Origin: Lucinisca nassula
Lineage: Eukaryota > Mollusca > Bivalvia > Lucinida > Lucinidae
Assembly: GCA_963580285.1 (NCBI GenBank)
Contig: CAUZLF010000207.1
Span: forward strand, 1 to 64,000
DNA length: 64,000 nt
Direction: 5' to 3'
Each line of letters starts with the position of its first letter. The stretch's first letter is position 1. The translations under genes and the position numbers were made by a program. The notes below the pieces were generated by a model. It was given only the letters and a program-made list of their open reading frames with translations, was not told the origin of the DNA and did not search any database. Positions 11,710 to 23,756 of this stretch are shown in pieces.

Positions 11710-12112
11710 AATCAGATTATTATACCTCACATGCCTTTCCCAAACCAAACTCCCATAAGCCTGAGGATGATAATTTTTGCTATCATCCTTTGATAATTAC
11801 CACTATCACATGCGCAGAATTGGTTGCGTGTATGGTTTCGTTCTTCAGGAGAGTATAAACCAAAAATTGTAACAAAGTCGAGATATTTTGGAATCAAAAT
11901 GTTTTCTATGATTTAATTAAGACAGAGCATACCCACAATTTGGGGTTTTATTCAGAAATAACAAAGTTATGGATGTTTGAACTTCTGATTTTCTGTTTCA
12001 CCAGCTAACGTCACTTATGTAGAAAGCCGACGTTATCTGTTAATTTGGACTCTCATGACATCAAATGTTGCGTGTGAGCTGTCCTGTATTTTTCATTGAA
12101 AAATCCCTTACA
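11710..12112. other. no recognised feature
   Basis: AT-rich, apparently low-copy within the window. I see no coding signal, hairpin or repeat match here. Confidence 0.4.
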
Positions 12113-12318
12113 TTAATCTTATGCTGCTGAATATTTTAACTAGCCACACCCATTTCTGACTATCAACGAATCAGATTAGATATGTTTTCATTCAAATTCA
12201 CAAACTGCATGACAAACAGTGTTGATCCTAATCAGATGGTTTCTTCAGAAGCCATCTGATCTGGATCTACACTGTTTGCAAAGGTAGGGATTGTTGTGAA
12301 CAGAAGGATAAGGGTTAA
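12113..12318 (-). mobile_element. TTAA MITE, family L, copy 1
   Basis: TTAATCTTATGCTGCTGAAT at the left and GGATAAGGGTTAA at the right. The core palindrome is CAGATGGTTTCTTCAGAAGCC with CATCTGATC. The family L consensus ends TTAACCCTTATCCTGCTGAA. Confidence 0.7.
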
Positions 12319-12650
12319 TAATTAGTTTTGTTTGGTATAATAAAATAAATATTACATTTCTGAGAGGGCGATAGTGAAAAATGTCACCCTTTCCGAATAT
12401 GAATATCAACCTCGGCTGCAATGTGAAGACAGATCAGGCAGCACAGCTTGGCATGTTGATCTGAATCTCTACATGTCAACTGGTACTTTTTCCTGGAAAT
12501 ACGATGAGGAACCAGTTATCATGTGGAGTCAGTTATCTACCCTTTCTAATCTATACAGGTACAGCGGTCCTGAACTCAGATTTCCTCAGGTCTAACTGTT
12601 AAACTACCTTCTGTATATTGTGAAACTTAGATGAACATCTATGTGGGGTG
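12319..12650. other. unassigned; one 73-codon open frame
   Basis: An open frame at 12374-12595 (+) begins MKNVTLSEYEYQPRLQCEDR. I recognise no domain, and no second copy is visible in the window. It may be part of an unrecognised repeat or an orphan exon; I do not call it a gene. Confidence 0.25.
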
Positions 12651-12905
12651 GTTGGGTGAGGCAAAGGTGGTGTGTATCTTGCATCACTAGTGCGTCCAAT
12701 GATATTGACTAACAGTTGGTTAAGGCCTGCTGTCCTTGCAGCAGATAAGGGTAGAGAGGGAACATTGTTACTTCTTCTGTTTCTATACTTCCGTTCATTT
12801 TCCTCTTTCTCCTCTGGCCCCTACTTTCATCTCATCTATTACTGCTTGTATCTCCTTTCTCCCTTTCTCTGGGAGACAACATAAAATAACTCACAAGGGT
12901 TGATG
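12650..12905 (+). mobile_element. retroposon-like repeat, family F, copy 1
   Basis: GGTGTGTATCTTGCATCACT, GGCCTGCTGTCCTTGCAGCA and CTCTGGGAGACAACATAAAA match, on the opposite strand, 42460-42718 and a copy nested in SINE E2 at about 31442-31632. Pyrimidine-rich middle. Confidence 0.6.
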
Positions 12906-12939
12906 TATCATTAGATCCAAAACAAGCAATCAATTTGAA

Positions 12940-13260
12940 CTCCTATAGCTCATTAACATACATTTTCAAGATGAATAAGAAAATTATCCAAAACAAATCA
13001 GTGTCTGTGGTTATGTGAAATTTTTTTGAATGAGTTCATGTTTTGAACTCGTTTTTCCAAAATTTCACATAACTGCAGATACGGATTTATTTTGGATAAT
13101 TTACATATTTCATCTGGAAAATGTTATGTTGTGTGTGCTCATTAGAATTGCATCAATGTGGCGATTCTAATGAATACACAAAATATTATAGAAAAAATAC
13201 CCTGCAATGTTTGAGGCACTGCATATGAAAAGTTTGGCTAAATCTCCTTTTCATGCATTT
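12940..13260. mobile_element. large imperfect foldback element
   Basis: AATTATCCAAAACAAATCAG and GGTTATGTGAAATTTTT on the left return inverted as AAAATTTCACATAAC and GATTTATTTTGGATAAT on the right. A smaller hairpin follows (ATTAGAATTGCATCAATGTG with GCGATTCTAATGAAT), resembling the family P core. Confidence 0.55.
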
Positions 13261-13296
13261 AATCTTCCCTAAAATTAGCTTAATTAACATTCTTTA

Positions 13297-13755
13297 ACCT
13301 TTGAACCACGGTAACCCCCTGCTTTTGGAAACAGTGTAGATCCAGATCAGATGGCTTCTGATCAGGATCTACACTGTTCATCATTTAGTTTGTGAATTTC
13401 AATGAATACATTGTATCAAGTAATTTGATTGACTTATAATAACAAGGGGTTGGTAAAAAGAATTTATTCAGCAAGATAGGGGATAGCCCTTATCCTGCTG
13501 TTCACAACCCCTACCTTTGCATACAGTGTAGATCCCAATCAGATGGCTTCTGAAGAAGCCATCTGATTGGGATCTAAACTGTGTGTCATGCAGTTTGTGA
13601 ATTGAACAAATATATTATATCAAGTAATTTCTACACTGTTTGTCATGCAGTTTGTGAATTGAACAAATAAAATTATATTATATCAAGTAATTTGATTGGT
13701 TGGTAATCAGCAATGGGAGTGGCATAATTAATTTATGCAACAGGGTAAGGGTTAA
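13297..13755. mobile_element. two adjacent TTAA MITEs, family L, copies 2 and 3
   Basis: Copy 2, about 13297-13482, ends ATTTATTCAGCAAGATAGGG. Copy 3 runs from GCCCTTATCCTGCTGTTCAC at about 13486 to GGTAAGGGTTAA at 13755. Both have the core CAGATGGCTTCTGA. Copy 3 has an internal duplication of about 60 bp (TTTGTGAATTGAACAAATA twice). Confidence 0.65.
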
Positions 13756-13805
13756 TCAGTTTCTGACTTTCCTAACTCTGGTTTCTCTATATTTCTCATG
13801 CAACT

Positions 13806-14246
13806 ACAGTAAAATATTAAGACCATCTTTGGGACTGTTCAAAAGTGGTCTCTGATCACAGGACACTGTATGCAGAAAACGCAAAGGAATAAATCACTTG
13901 AACAGGTCCATGAAATGAACACCCCCCTAAACCCTACTTCATATAGAGAAAAATGTGGTTTATGGGGGTATACATTATTTTTCTTATTTCTGCTACAGCA
14001 CATAGGTTGTGGGTACTAGTTAGAACTGTCTCAATGAGGCGGCTCTAAAGAGTACCCACAACCTATGTTTGCAGTATGAATAAGAAAACTATTACAGAAT
14101 AGCACCAGAAATGTAGCCATTTTGGAGATAAAATGCACTATGCCACACGGGTGTGTTATCGTAATGACTGAATTTTTTTGAGTGTGTTTTTTAAAGCCGG
14201 ATTAGTCCTAATTTCTGGTGGTCTTAATGCCAGAATTTTACTGTGG
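13806..14246. mobile_element. MITE family Q with a family P foldback nested inside
   Basis: Outer ends ACAGTAAAATATTAAGACCA and its inverted partner (TGGTCTTAATGCCAGAATTT, then TACTGT) match a separate Q copy at 26184-26382. Inside, about 13905-14190, is family P: AACACCCCCCTAAACCC, TTTTTCTTATTTCTGCTAC and a hairpin of GGTTGTGGGTACTAGTTAG with its complement. Confidence 0.6.
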
Positions 14247-14267
14247 TTAGGTGTATAATAAAAATCT

Positions 14268-14780
14268 GGGCACACTTGTTCAAAGGATTGTTAGCTTAAC
14301 AAGCTGCATTAGTGGTCAAACTGTTAACTGTTGTAGTAAGTACAATATCTAATACCAGTGGTATTTTTTGCTGAAAAATTATTTGAATATTTGCCGTATT
14401 TTTGTTTGTTTGATTTGAGGTTTAACGTCCCCGTCAACACTGTAAAGGTCATTTTGGAGACGTTGCTTCCAATTTTGTGGGACTTTTACCCGACATTGAG
14501 ATGAAATGACATCTCAAGCCCTGTCACCCAATGAAACCAATAGGGTTTATTAGCATGTAAGGTCCGCCTCGCACCGCGGTTCCTGGACAGGCTTAGATCC
14601 TCTAAGCAGTTTACCAGTACTAGTGTGTGGGCCGGATTCAGCTCTGTGTGGAAGCATCCTGCAGCCCATATATTTCTTCAAGCCCCTATGGGCGGGGGCC
14701 GATATTTGCCATATTTTAAATGATCAAATGATATTATGATTATATTAACTAACAACATCATTAGTTTTAAACAACTGGAG
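14268..14780. mobile_element. foldback MITE family R, split by family C
   Basis: The left arm has TTGTTCAAAGGATTGTTAGC, the right arm AACATCATTAGTTTTAAACA with ACTGG. Both recur at 34152-34580 and 54085-54650. The two arms are separated by family C copy 2. Confidence 0.6.
14404..14701 (-). mobile_element. SINE-like family C, copy 2
   Basis: Nearly complete, from TTTGATTTGAGGTTTAACG to AGCCCCTATGGGCGGGGGCC. About 16 bp (ATATTTGCCRTATTTT, one mismatch) is duplicated at 14388-14403 and 14702-14717 in MITE R. Confidence 0.8.
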
Positions 14781-14792
14781 CTTGATTAATAA

Positions 14793-15100
14793 AACAAGAT
14801 GTGTTTGTGAAAGACTGATGCCCCCGGACAGCTCCATTCAAAAGTTATGCCCAATGTTGCCAATGTTAAAATTTTGAAAAAAGTAGGTCAAAGGTCAAGG
14901 TCATAAGATCAAAAATTATGGTACCACTGGAAAGATCTTGTGATAAGGTATACACATGTGAAATACGGAAGCTCTATCTATTACCATTCAAAAGTTATGC
15001 TCAATGTTAAGGTATTTGTAGACAGACAGACAAATGGCCAAACAGACAGACAGACCAAAAACTATATGCCCCCTGAAAGTCGATTCAGGGGGCATAAAAA
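14793..15100 (+). mobile_element. compact HINE-like element, 308 bp
   Basis: Head AACAAGATGTGTTTGTGAAA is followed by CTGATGCCCCCGG. It has two short internal units (AAAAGTTATGC...AATGTT), a CAGACAGACAG tract and a tail hairpin CCCCCTGAAAGTCGATTCAG with GGGGCAT. ATGCCCCC in the head pairs with GGGGGCAT in the tail. It is the smallest complete example of the architecture here. A longer relative starts at 45746. Confidence 0.65.
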
Positions 15101-15261
15101 TCAGGTTTAAACTGAAATAAACAGTTGACTCAACATAAGGCATATTCATATGAAAGAGTCATTTTATATCTCCTTGCAAAAAAAATGTCAAAACTATATT
15201 TAGATGTCATACAAATATCCAACATCATCACAAAAACAGGCCTATATAATTTTGATCCCAT

Positions 15262-15560
15262 TGAACCCCACTTTTAAATAGTAAAACTGAGGTTTACAGG
15301 GGTATACCTTATTTTTCTTATTTCTGCTCTAAATATAGATTGTGAGTACTCGTTGGAACCGCCTCATCAAGGCGGTTCTAACGAGTACCCACAATCTATA
15401 TTTTAGAGCAGAAATAAGAAAAATAAGGTTTAATAAAGATAAGGTATTTTTCTTATTTCTGCTCTAAATATAGATTGTGAGTACTCGTTAGGACCGCCTG
15501 ATCTAGGCAGTTCTAAAGAGTACCCACAATCTATATTTAACAGCAGAAATAAGAAAAATA
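15262..15560. mobile_element. foldback MITE family P, with an extra arm
   Basis: TTGAACCCCACTTTTAAATA leads to TTTTTCTTATTTCTGCTCTA. The perfect-looking hairpin GTACTCGTTGGAACCGCCTC with its complement is followed by a second hairpin of the same kind, so three to four arms lie in a row. 15560-15800 shows nothing further. Confidence 0.65.
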
Positions 15561-15803
15561 TCACAATTTTTCATATTAAAATTTTCGTTTTTTCGGCGGT
15601 AAAGTTTACAATGTTTTTGTATAGGGCTGTTTTTGTACCGTGATCATTGAAAATTATCATTTTGTAACAAAAATCATCGAGACACCATCACCATTTCAAA
15701 CCAGCTTACTTCGCTGTGAATACAGAATACAAAAGCTGTTTCTGAATATGACGAGGCACATATATAAAAGATCTTACATGAGTGTTCATGTATTACTGAA
15801 TTT

Positions 15804-16052
15804 TTTTTTTTTTTCTTTCTTTTTTTTTTTTTTGGTTTGGTATTACAGCCCTTTCAAGACTATTTCACTAATATCAAGCTGATTGTTAATCAGAGATGGG
15901 CGAAAACTGCAGTACCTGGAGAAAAACCACCTGACATTCCGTTGCAGAACTTGGCGTCTCACATGTGACCCGAGGGAGGCTCAAACCCACAGCGGTGAGA
16001 GACCTAATGTTTAAGAGTCAGTGCTCTTATCCACTAGGCCATTGAGGCCCGT
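15804..16052 (-). mobile_element. tRNA-derived SINE, family A, copy 5
   Basis: A T-rich start, TTGGTTTGGTATTACAGCCC, AGATGGGCGAAAACTGCAGT, and head TAGGCCATTGAGGCCCGT. Flanked by A[C/G]TGAATTT at 15795-15803 and 16053-16061. Confidence 0.82.
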
Positions 16053-16389
16053 AGTGAATTTATTAAAAGTGTTGATGAAAAAGCCTCACATTTTATCCCC
16101 TTTCATTTATTAAAAGTGTTCATCAACAAGTTTAAAAATAGCCATCGGAAGAGATGGCAAATCCCCCGACCAAAAGCCAATATGGCCTTCAGAAGATTGT
16201 TCACCAATAGAAAGTGCACCAGAATTAAACCAGCAATATATCACAAAATTATTGCAGTTATGGCCATCACAAGATTATACTGTCAGGGGAGATAACTAAA
16301 CAAGAGGGCCCAATGGCCCTATATCGCTCACCTGTGTACCAGAAAATCATTAGTGTAGGGGACCACTCGACATTGCTATATACTAAATA

Positions 16390-16562
16390 TCTAAGCTCAG
16401 GCAAAGCGGTGTCCATGCTTATAAACCCTACTGGTTTCATTGGGTGACAGGGCTTGAGATGTAATTTTATCTCAATGTCGGGTAAAAGCCCCACAAAATT
16501 GGAAGAGACATCTCCAAAATGACCTATACAGTGTTGAAGGGGATGTAAAACCTCAAATCAAA
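16390..16562 (+). mobile_element. family C fragment, copy 3
   Basis: 3' half only: CAGGCAAAGCGGTGTCCATG, then TGGTTTCATTGGGTGACAGG to CCTCAAATCAAACAAA. It interrupts the first repeat unit of HINE b. Confidence 0.7.
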
Positions 16563-17299
16563 CAAAATCTGTGCCTTATGGTTTTGGAGAAAAAGATTTT
16601 TTTTAAGTTTTTTTCCAGTATAATTCTATAGGAGCTAATGAGTCCTGGGGCTTGGCCAATTTTAACCCAAAGGGCACGGTTGGCAGGATTTATGTAGGCG
16701 ACCATTTTGTGTTGCTATATACTAAATATCATGGTTTCAAAGAAGATGTTTGAAGCTTTTTTTCCATTATAAGTTTGTTGGAGTTAAAGGGCCACAGGAT
16801 TTGGACCCCAGGGGCATGATTGGCAGGATTCATGTAGGCGACCACTCGACGTTGCTACATGCTAAATACCTAAGCTCTGGGACTTATGGTTTCAGAGAAG
16901 AACATTTTTGAAGATTTTTTTCCCCATTTTAAATTGTTTTTTTTTTGTTTTGTTTTTTTTTCATTATAAGGGCCCTGTGGTTTCAGAGAAGAAGATTTTT
17001 GAAGTTTCTCAAATTGTAAGTCTATGGAAGCTAAAGAGCCCAAGGGTGTGGCCAATTTGGATCCAAGGGACATAAATGGCAGGATTTATGTAGGTGGCCA
17101 CTTGACGTTGCTACATACTAAAAATCTAAGCTCTGGGCCTTATGGTTTCATAGAAGATTTTTTAATTTTTTTTCCATTATAAGTCTATTGGAGGTGATGA
17201 GCCTGGGCGTGGTCAATTTTGACCCCCAGGGCAGGGTTAGCAGGATTTATGTAGCTGGCTATTTTATGTTGCTAGAAACTAAATATCTAAGTTCTGTGC

Positions 17300-20200
17300 T
17301 TCACAGTTTCTGAGAAGAAGATTTTTGAAGCTTTTTTCCATTATGAGTCTATGGGAGCTAAGGGGCCCCGGGTCGTGGCCCATTTGGACCCCAGGGGCAT
17401 GATTAGCAGGAAGTATGTAGGAGACCACTTGCCGTTGCTACATGCTAAATATCTAAGCTCTGAGCCCTGTGGTTTCAGAGAAGAAGATTTTTGAAGTTTT
17501 TCTTCCATTATGAGTCTATGGGAGCTAAGGGGGTCCCAGGGTGTGGCCCATTTGGACCCCAGGGGCATGATTGGCAGGATTTTATGTAGGTGACCACTTG
17601 TCATTGCTACATGTTAAATATCAAAGCTCTGGGCCCTGTGGTTTCAGAGAAGAAGATTTTTGAAGCTTTTTTCCATTATGTGTATATGGGAGCTAAGGGG
17701 CCCCGGGGCGTGGCCCATTTAGACCCCACGGGCATGATTGGCAGGATTTATGTAGGTGACCACTTGCCATTGCTACATGCTAAATATCTAAGCTCTGGGC
17801 ACTGTGGTTTCAGAGAAGAAAATTTTTTAAGCTTTTTTCCATTATGAGTCTATGGGAGTGAAGGGGCCCCGGGGCGTGGCCTATTTGGAACCCAGGGGCA
17901 TGATTGGCAGGAATTATGTAGGTGACCAACTGGCGTTGCTACATACTAAATATCTAAACCATGGGCCCTGTGGTTTCAGAGAAGAAGATTTTTGAAGCTT
18001 TTTTTTTCATTATGAGTCTATGGGAGCTAAGGGGTCCGGGGCGTGGCCCATTTGGACTCTAGGGGCATGATTGGCAGGATTTATGTAGGTGACCACTTGC
18101 CCTTGCTACATGCAAAATATCTCAGCCCTGGGCCCTGTGGTTTCAGAGAAGAAGATTTTTGAAGCTTTTATCCATTATGAGTCTATAGGAGCTAAAGGGC
18201 CCCGGGGGTGGCCCGTTTGGACCCCAGGGCATGATTGCCAGGAATTATGTAGGTGACCACTTGCTGTTGCTACATGCTAAATATCTAAGCTCTGGGCCCT
18301 GTGGTTTCTGAGAAGAAGATTTTTTAAGCTTTTTTTCCAATATGAGTCTATGGAAGCTAAGGGGCCCCGGGAATGTGGCCAATTTGGACCCCAGGGGCAT
18401 GATTGGCAGGAATTATGTAGGTGACCACTTGCCGTTACCACATGCTAAATATATCAGCTCTGGGCCCTGTGGTTTCAGAGAAGAAGATTTTTTAAGCTTT
18501 TTTCCATTATGAGTCTATAGGAGCTAAAGGGCCCCGGGGCGTGGCCCATTTGGAACCCAGGGGCATGATTGGCAGGAATTATGTAGGTGACAACTGGCCG
18601 TTGCTACATGCTAAATATCTAAGCTCTGGGCCCTGTGGTTTCAGAGAAGAAGATTTTTGAAGCTTTTTTTCCATTATGAGTCTATGGGAGCTAAGGGGCC
18701 CCGGGTTGTGGCCAATTTGGACCCCAGGGGCATGATTAGCAGGAATTATGTAGGTGACCACTGGCCGTTGCTACAAGCCAAATATCTCAGCTCTGGGCCC
18801 TGTGGTTTCAGAGAAGAAGATTTTTGAAACTTTTTTCCATTATGAGTCTATAGGAGCTAAAGGGCCCCGGGGCGTGGCCCGTTTGGAACCCAGGGGCATG
18901 ATTGGCAGGAATTATGTAGGTGACCACTTGCCATTGCTATATGGTAAATAACTAAGCCTTGGGCCCTGTGGTTTCCGAGAAGAAGATTTTTGAAGCTTTT
19001 TGTTCCATTATGAGTCTATGGGAGAGAAGTGGCCCCGGGGCGTGGCCAATGTGGACCCCAGGGGCATGATTGGCAGGAATTATGTAGGTGACCCCTGGCC
19101 TTTGCTACATGCTAAATATCTAAGCTCTGGGCCCTGTGGTTTCAGAGAAGAAGATTTTTGAAGCTTTTATCCATTATGAGTTTATAGGAGCTAAAGGGCC
19201 CCGGGGCGTGGCCCGTTTGGACCCCAGGGGCATGATTGGCAGGAATTATGTAGGTGACCACTTGCTGTTGCTACATGCTAAATATCTAAGCTCTGGGCCC
19301 TGTGGTTTCTGAGAAGAAGATTTTTGAAGCTTTTTGTTCCATTATGAGTCTATGGGAGCGAAGGGGCCCCGGGGTGTCGCCCATTTGGACCCCAGGGGCA
19401 TGATTGGCAGGAATTATGTAGGTGACCACTGGCCATTTCTACATGCTAAATATCTAAGCTCTGGGCCCTGTGGTTTCAGAGAAGAAGATTTTTGAAGCTT
19501 TTTTTCCATTATGAGTCTATGGGAGCTAAGGGGCCCCGGGGTGTGGCCAATTTGGACCCCAGGGGCATGATTGGCAGGAATTATGTAGGTGACCACTTGC
19601 CGTTGCTACAAGCCAAATATATCAGCTCTGGGCCCTGTGGTTTCAGAGAAGAAGATTTTTTAAGCTTTTTTCCATTATAAGTCTATAGAAGCTAAAGGGC
19701 CCCGGGGCGTGGCATGTTTGGAACCCAGGGGCATGATTGGCAGGAATTATGTAGGTGACCACTGGCCGTTGCTACATGCTAAATATCTAAGCTCTGGGCC
19801 CTGTGGTTTCAGAGAAGAAGATTTTTGAAGCTTTTTTTCCATTATGAGTCTATGGGAGCTAAGGGGCCCCGGGGTGTGGCCAATTTGAACCCCAGGGGCA
19901 TGATTAGCAGGAATTATGTAGGTGACCACTTGCCGTTGCTACAAGCCAAATATCTCAGCTCTGGGCCCTGTGGTTTCAGAGAAGAAGATTTTTGAAACTT
20001 TTTTCCATTATGAGTCTTTAGGAGCTAAAGGGCCCCCGGGGCGTGGCCCATTTGGAACCCAGGGGCATGATTGGCAGGAATTATGTAGGTGACCACTTGC
20101 CGTTGCTATATGCTAAATATCTAAGCCTTGGGCCCTGTGGTTTCCGAGAAGAAGATTTTTGAAGCTTTTTGTTCCATTATGAGTCTATGGGAGAGAAGGG

Positions 20201-20340
20201 GCCCCGGGGCTTGGCCCATTTGGACCCCAGGGGCATGATTGGCAGGAATTATGTAGGTGACCACTGGCCGTTGCTACATGCTAAATATCTAAGCTTTGGG
20301 CCCTGTGGTTTCAGAGAAGAAGATATTTTAATTTTTTCCC
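17300..20340. repeat. tandem array of about 167 bp, core of HINE b
   Basis: About 18 units. Markers are GAGAAGAAGATTTTTGAAGC, TTTTCCATTATGAGTCTATG, GGGGCATGATTGGCAGGA and GCTACATGCTAAATATCTAA. Some two-unit higher-order similarity is visible: variants with TGCTACAAGCCAAATATCTC alternate with TACATGCTAAATATC. Translated frames (SLKPQGPELRYLACSNGQWS) are artefacts. Confidence 0.85.
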
Positions 20341-20907
20341 ATTGTAAGTCTATGGGAGCTATATGTTGCCATAGCAACCAGAATTCCAATCTGATCAGAC
20401 CAAAAACCTTATGCAGCCTTTCCCCCTACCTGATGATGCTTCTCATGAAATTTGATCAAGATTGACCATGGGGTATTAGAGATATACTTATTTGAAATTG
20501 TTTACGGACGCACGCACGCACACACGGACGCACGCACGCACGACGGACGACGGACAAAAAGTGATCACAAAAGCTCACCTTGTCACTACGTGACAGGTGA
20601 GCTAAAAACCAGGGCACTCAGAAATGTGGTTCTTGCGCATGACATGCCTGCTTAAGCTCATGTATTTCTGTACAAAGTACCATCAATATGTCTCAAAAGG
20701 TATTGGAGATATGGTGATCACAAGCTGGTCATACTGTTATATTGGAAGGGTAGATAACTCAAATACCAAAGCACCAACACTTGTGGTTCTTGCACATGAC
20801 ATCCCTTCTGTACCTTGTATACAATTGTGCCAAGTTCCTTCAATATATCTCAAAGGGTGTTGGAGTTATGGCCATCACAAGGTTATATTGCCAGGGGAGA
20901 TAACTAA

Positions 20908-23755
20908 ACAACAGGCCCATGGGCCACAATGCTCACCAGAACTCAGGCGGACACTGCCCACTGGCAGCCATGTATGGTTTCAGGTTTTAATTTATTGATT
21001 ATAAAGTCTCCCAAACAAACCCCCATTTCAAAATGAGCACCCATGTGGACTCTGTATCTGAAATATTAGGCCTTTTATGAGGAGGAAGGATGAGACATGG
21101 ACCCAACAGAGCCCTGAATGGTATCACTGAATCCATCTTATCATAAGGCACATGAATATATAAATGGTTTAGGGGTTGGGATGTGTACTGTTCCTGAGAT
21201 ATAAGGCCTTTTAAGCTGCGAAGGGGTTGGAGCATAGCCCTGGCAGACCCCAGGAAAGCCAAGATTGTTGTCGCTGAATGTGTCTTATAATAAGGACCAA
21301 GAAAATATATTGTTTAGGGGTGGGGATATGAACAGTTTCCAAGATATGAGGCCCTCTTATGAAATGATGAGGAGAGGAATGGCCCCTGGGGACCACCAAG
21401 TTTGTGTGACTGAATGTGTCCAATCATAAGAAACAAGAATATACATGTATATGATTATGAGGTGGGGATCTTAATGGTGTCTGAGATATATGGCCTTTTA
21501 TGAAGTAGAGGCGTGGGCCATGGCATCAGCATGTTGCCCTAGCACATAGACGCATTGATGTGAGTGAATGAGTCTTATTATAGGGAACACAAATATACAT
21601 ATTTTAGGGGTGGGGATCTGAACAGTTTCTGAGATATATTGCATTTTATGAAGTGGAAGGGTGGGGCATAGCCCCAGCACACCCCCAGAGACCCCTAGGT
21701 TGGTATCACTGAATGTGTCTCATCATAAGGAACAAGAATATAATATGGTTTAGGGGTGGGGTTCTGAATGGTTTCTGAGATATTGAGCCTTTTACAAAGT
21801 GGAGGGGGTTGGGCATGGCCCGGGCACATCCCAGAGGACCCCCAGGTTGGTTTCAATGAATGCGTCTTATCATATGAAACAAGAATATATATGGTTTTGG
21901 GATGGGGATCTGAATGGTTTCCGAGATGTTTTAGGGGTGGGGATCTGAACGGTTTCTGAGATATTGGGCTTTTACTAAGTGCAGGGGGTGGGGCATAGCC
22001 CTGGCACATCCTAGGGGACCCCCAGATTGGTGTCAATGAATGCGTCTTTTCATAAGAAACAAGAATATACATGGTTTTGGGGTGGGGATCTGAAGGGTTT
22101 CCGAGATATATCACCTTTTATGAAGTGGAAGGTTGGGGCATAGCCCTGGTGCGGCCTGGGAGATCCTTAGGTTAATATCACTGAATACATCTTAACATAA
22201 GGAACAAGAATTTATATGGTTTAGGGGTGGGGATCAGAACGGTTTCTGAGATACTGGGCCTTTTATGAAGTGTAGGGGTCGGGCATAGCCCCCGTACGGC
22301 AAGGGAGACCCTAAGGTTGGTATCACTGAATGCGTCTTATCATAAGGAACAAGAATTTAAATGGTTTAGGGGTGGGGATCTGAACGGTTTCTGAGATATT
22401 CAGCCTTTTACGAAGTGGAGGGGGTGGGGCATAAGCCCCGCCACATCCTAGGGGACCCTCAGATTGGTGTCACTGAATGCGTCTTATCATAAGAAACAAG
22501 AATATATATAGTTTAGGGGTGGGGATCTGAATGGTTTCTGAGATATATGGCATTTATGAAGTGGAAGGGTGGGGCATGGCCCCAGCGCACCCCAGAGAGA
22601 CCCCAATGTTGCTATCACTGAATGTGTCTTATCATAAGGAACAAGAACATATATGGTTTAGGGGTGGGGATCTCAATGGTTTCTGAGATAAATGGCATTT
22701 TATGAAGAGGAGGGGGTGGGGCATGTCCCTGGCATATCCCGGGGGGACCCCAAGGTTGGTGTCACTTAATGCATCTTAGCATAAGGAACAAGAATATATA
22801 TAGCTTAGGGGTGGGGATCTGAATGGTTTCTGAGATAAATGGCATTTTATGAAATAGAGGGGGCAGGGCATGTCCCCGGCACATCCCGGGGGACCCCCAG
22901 GTTGGTGTCACTTAATGCATCTTATCATAAGGAACAAGAATATATATGGTTTAGGGGTTGGGATCTGTAAGGTTTCTGAGATATAAGGCATTTTATGAAG
23001 TGTAGGGGGCGGGGCATGGCCCCGGCACAACCTTGGGGACCCCCAGGTTGACATAAAAGCATACGGCTGAGAGAAGTTTACTCAAGGAACATGTTTATGT
23101 AAGTTTTGTCAAAATATCTGCAATGACTTGGCAGTAAATGCCATTTTTCAGTTTTCCCCATTATAAGTCAATGGAAACTCTAAGTTGCCATAGCAACAAA
23201 ACTAAAAGGCCAAATTTCATAAAAAACACAAAACCTGTAAAGGCAAATATGGTGAATATTTTCATAAAGTCTCAGCCTCCTAGAGCATATGGTTTCTGAG
23301 GAGATGATTTTTTAAGTATTTTTTGTCTATTCTTTGCATTTTGGTTTCCATGGCAACCAATAAAAATGAGCAGAAGGCTTAAAATCATACAGCAGATAGT
23401 AGATTGCCTATGGAACATTTCTATGAAAGTTTTGTCAAATATCTGCAGAGGCTTGGCAGTAAATGCCATTTTTCAATTTTCCCCATTATAAGTCTATGGA
23501 AACTACAAGTTGCCATAGCAACCAAACTAATGAGCCGATTTTGATAAAAACACAAACTTTCAATCCCCCAGCCAAAGGATGCTACAGATAAAATTTGGGC
23601 CCAATCGGCCCAGTGGCTTCAGAGAAGATGTCGTTTGAAAGTGTCGACGCCAGACGATGACGACATACGACAGATGACGGATGACAGACGACGACGACGG
23701 ACAACTGCCTATCCTATAAGCTCCCCCGGAGCCTTCGGCTCTGGTGAGCTAAAAT
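20908..23755 (+). mobile_element. HINE d, nested in HINE e
   Basis: Head AACAACAGGCCCATGGGCC then ATGCTCACCAGAAC. The core is about 150-bp units (TTTAGGGGTGGGGATCTGAA, GAATGTGTCTTATCATAAGG) over 21050-23040, followed by two units with GTTGCCATAGCAAC. The tail has GACGACGGACAAC and the hairpin GGAGCCTTCGGCTCTGGTGA. Head GCTCACCAGA is complementary to tail TCTGGTGAGC. Confidence 0.68.
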
Positions 23756-23756
23756 C

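Larger units (their letters stand above)
16299..20609 (+). mobile_element. HINE b, nested in HINE e
   Basis: Head AACAAGAGGGCCCAATGGCC followed by ATCGCTCACCTGTG; tail ACGGACGACGGACAAAAAG, then the hairpin AGCTCACCTTGTCAC/GTGACAGGTGAGCT. GCTCACCTGT of the head is the complement of ACAGGTGAGC in the tail. Just before the tail is ATGTTGCCATAGCAACCAGA and TGATGCTTCTCATGAAATTT, also found near 31070-31160 and 59020-59110. Confidence 0.7.

Noticed and set aside
16870..20465. Open frames on both strands in the 167-bp array (SLKPQGPELRYLACSNGQWS and partners)
   Set aside because: Both strands are open in the same units, which is a repeat property, not coding evidence.
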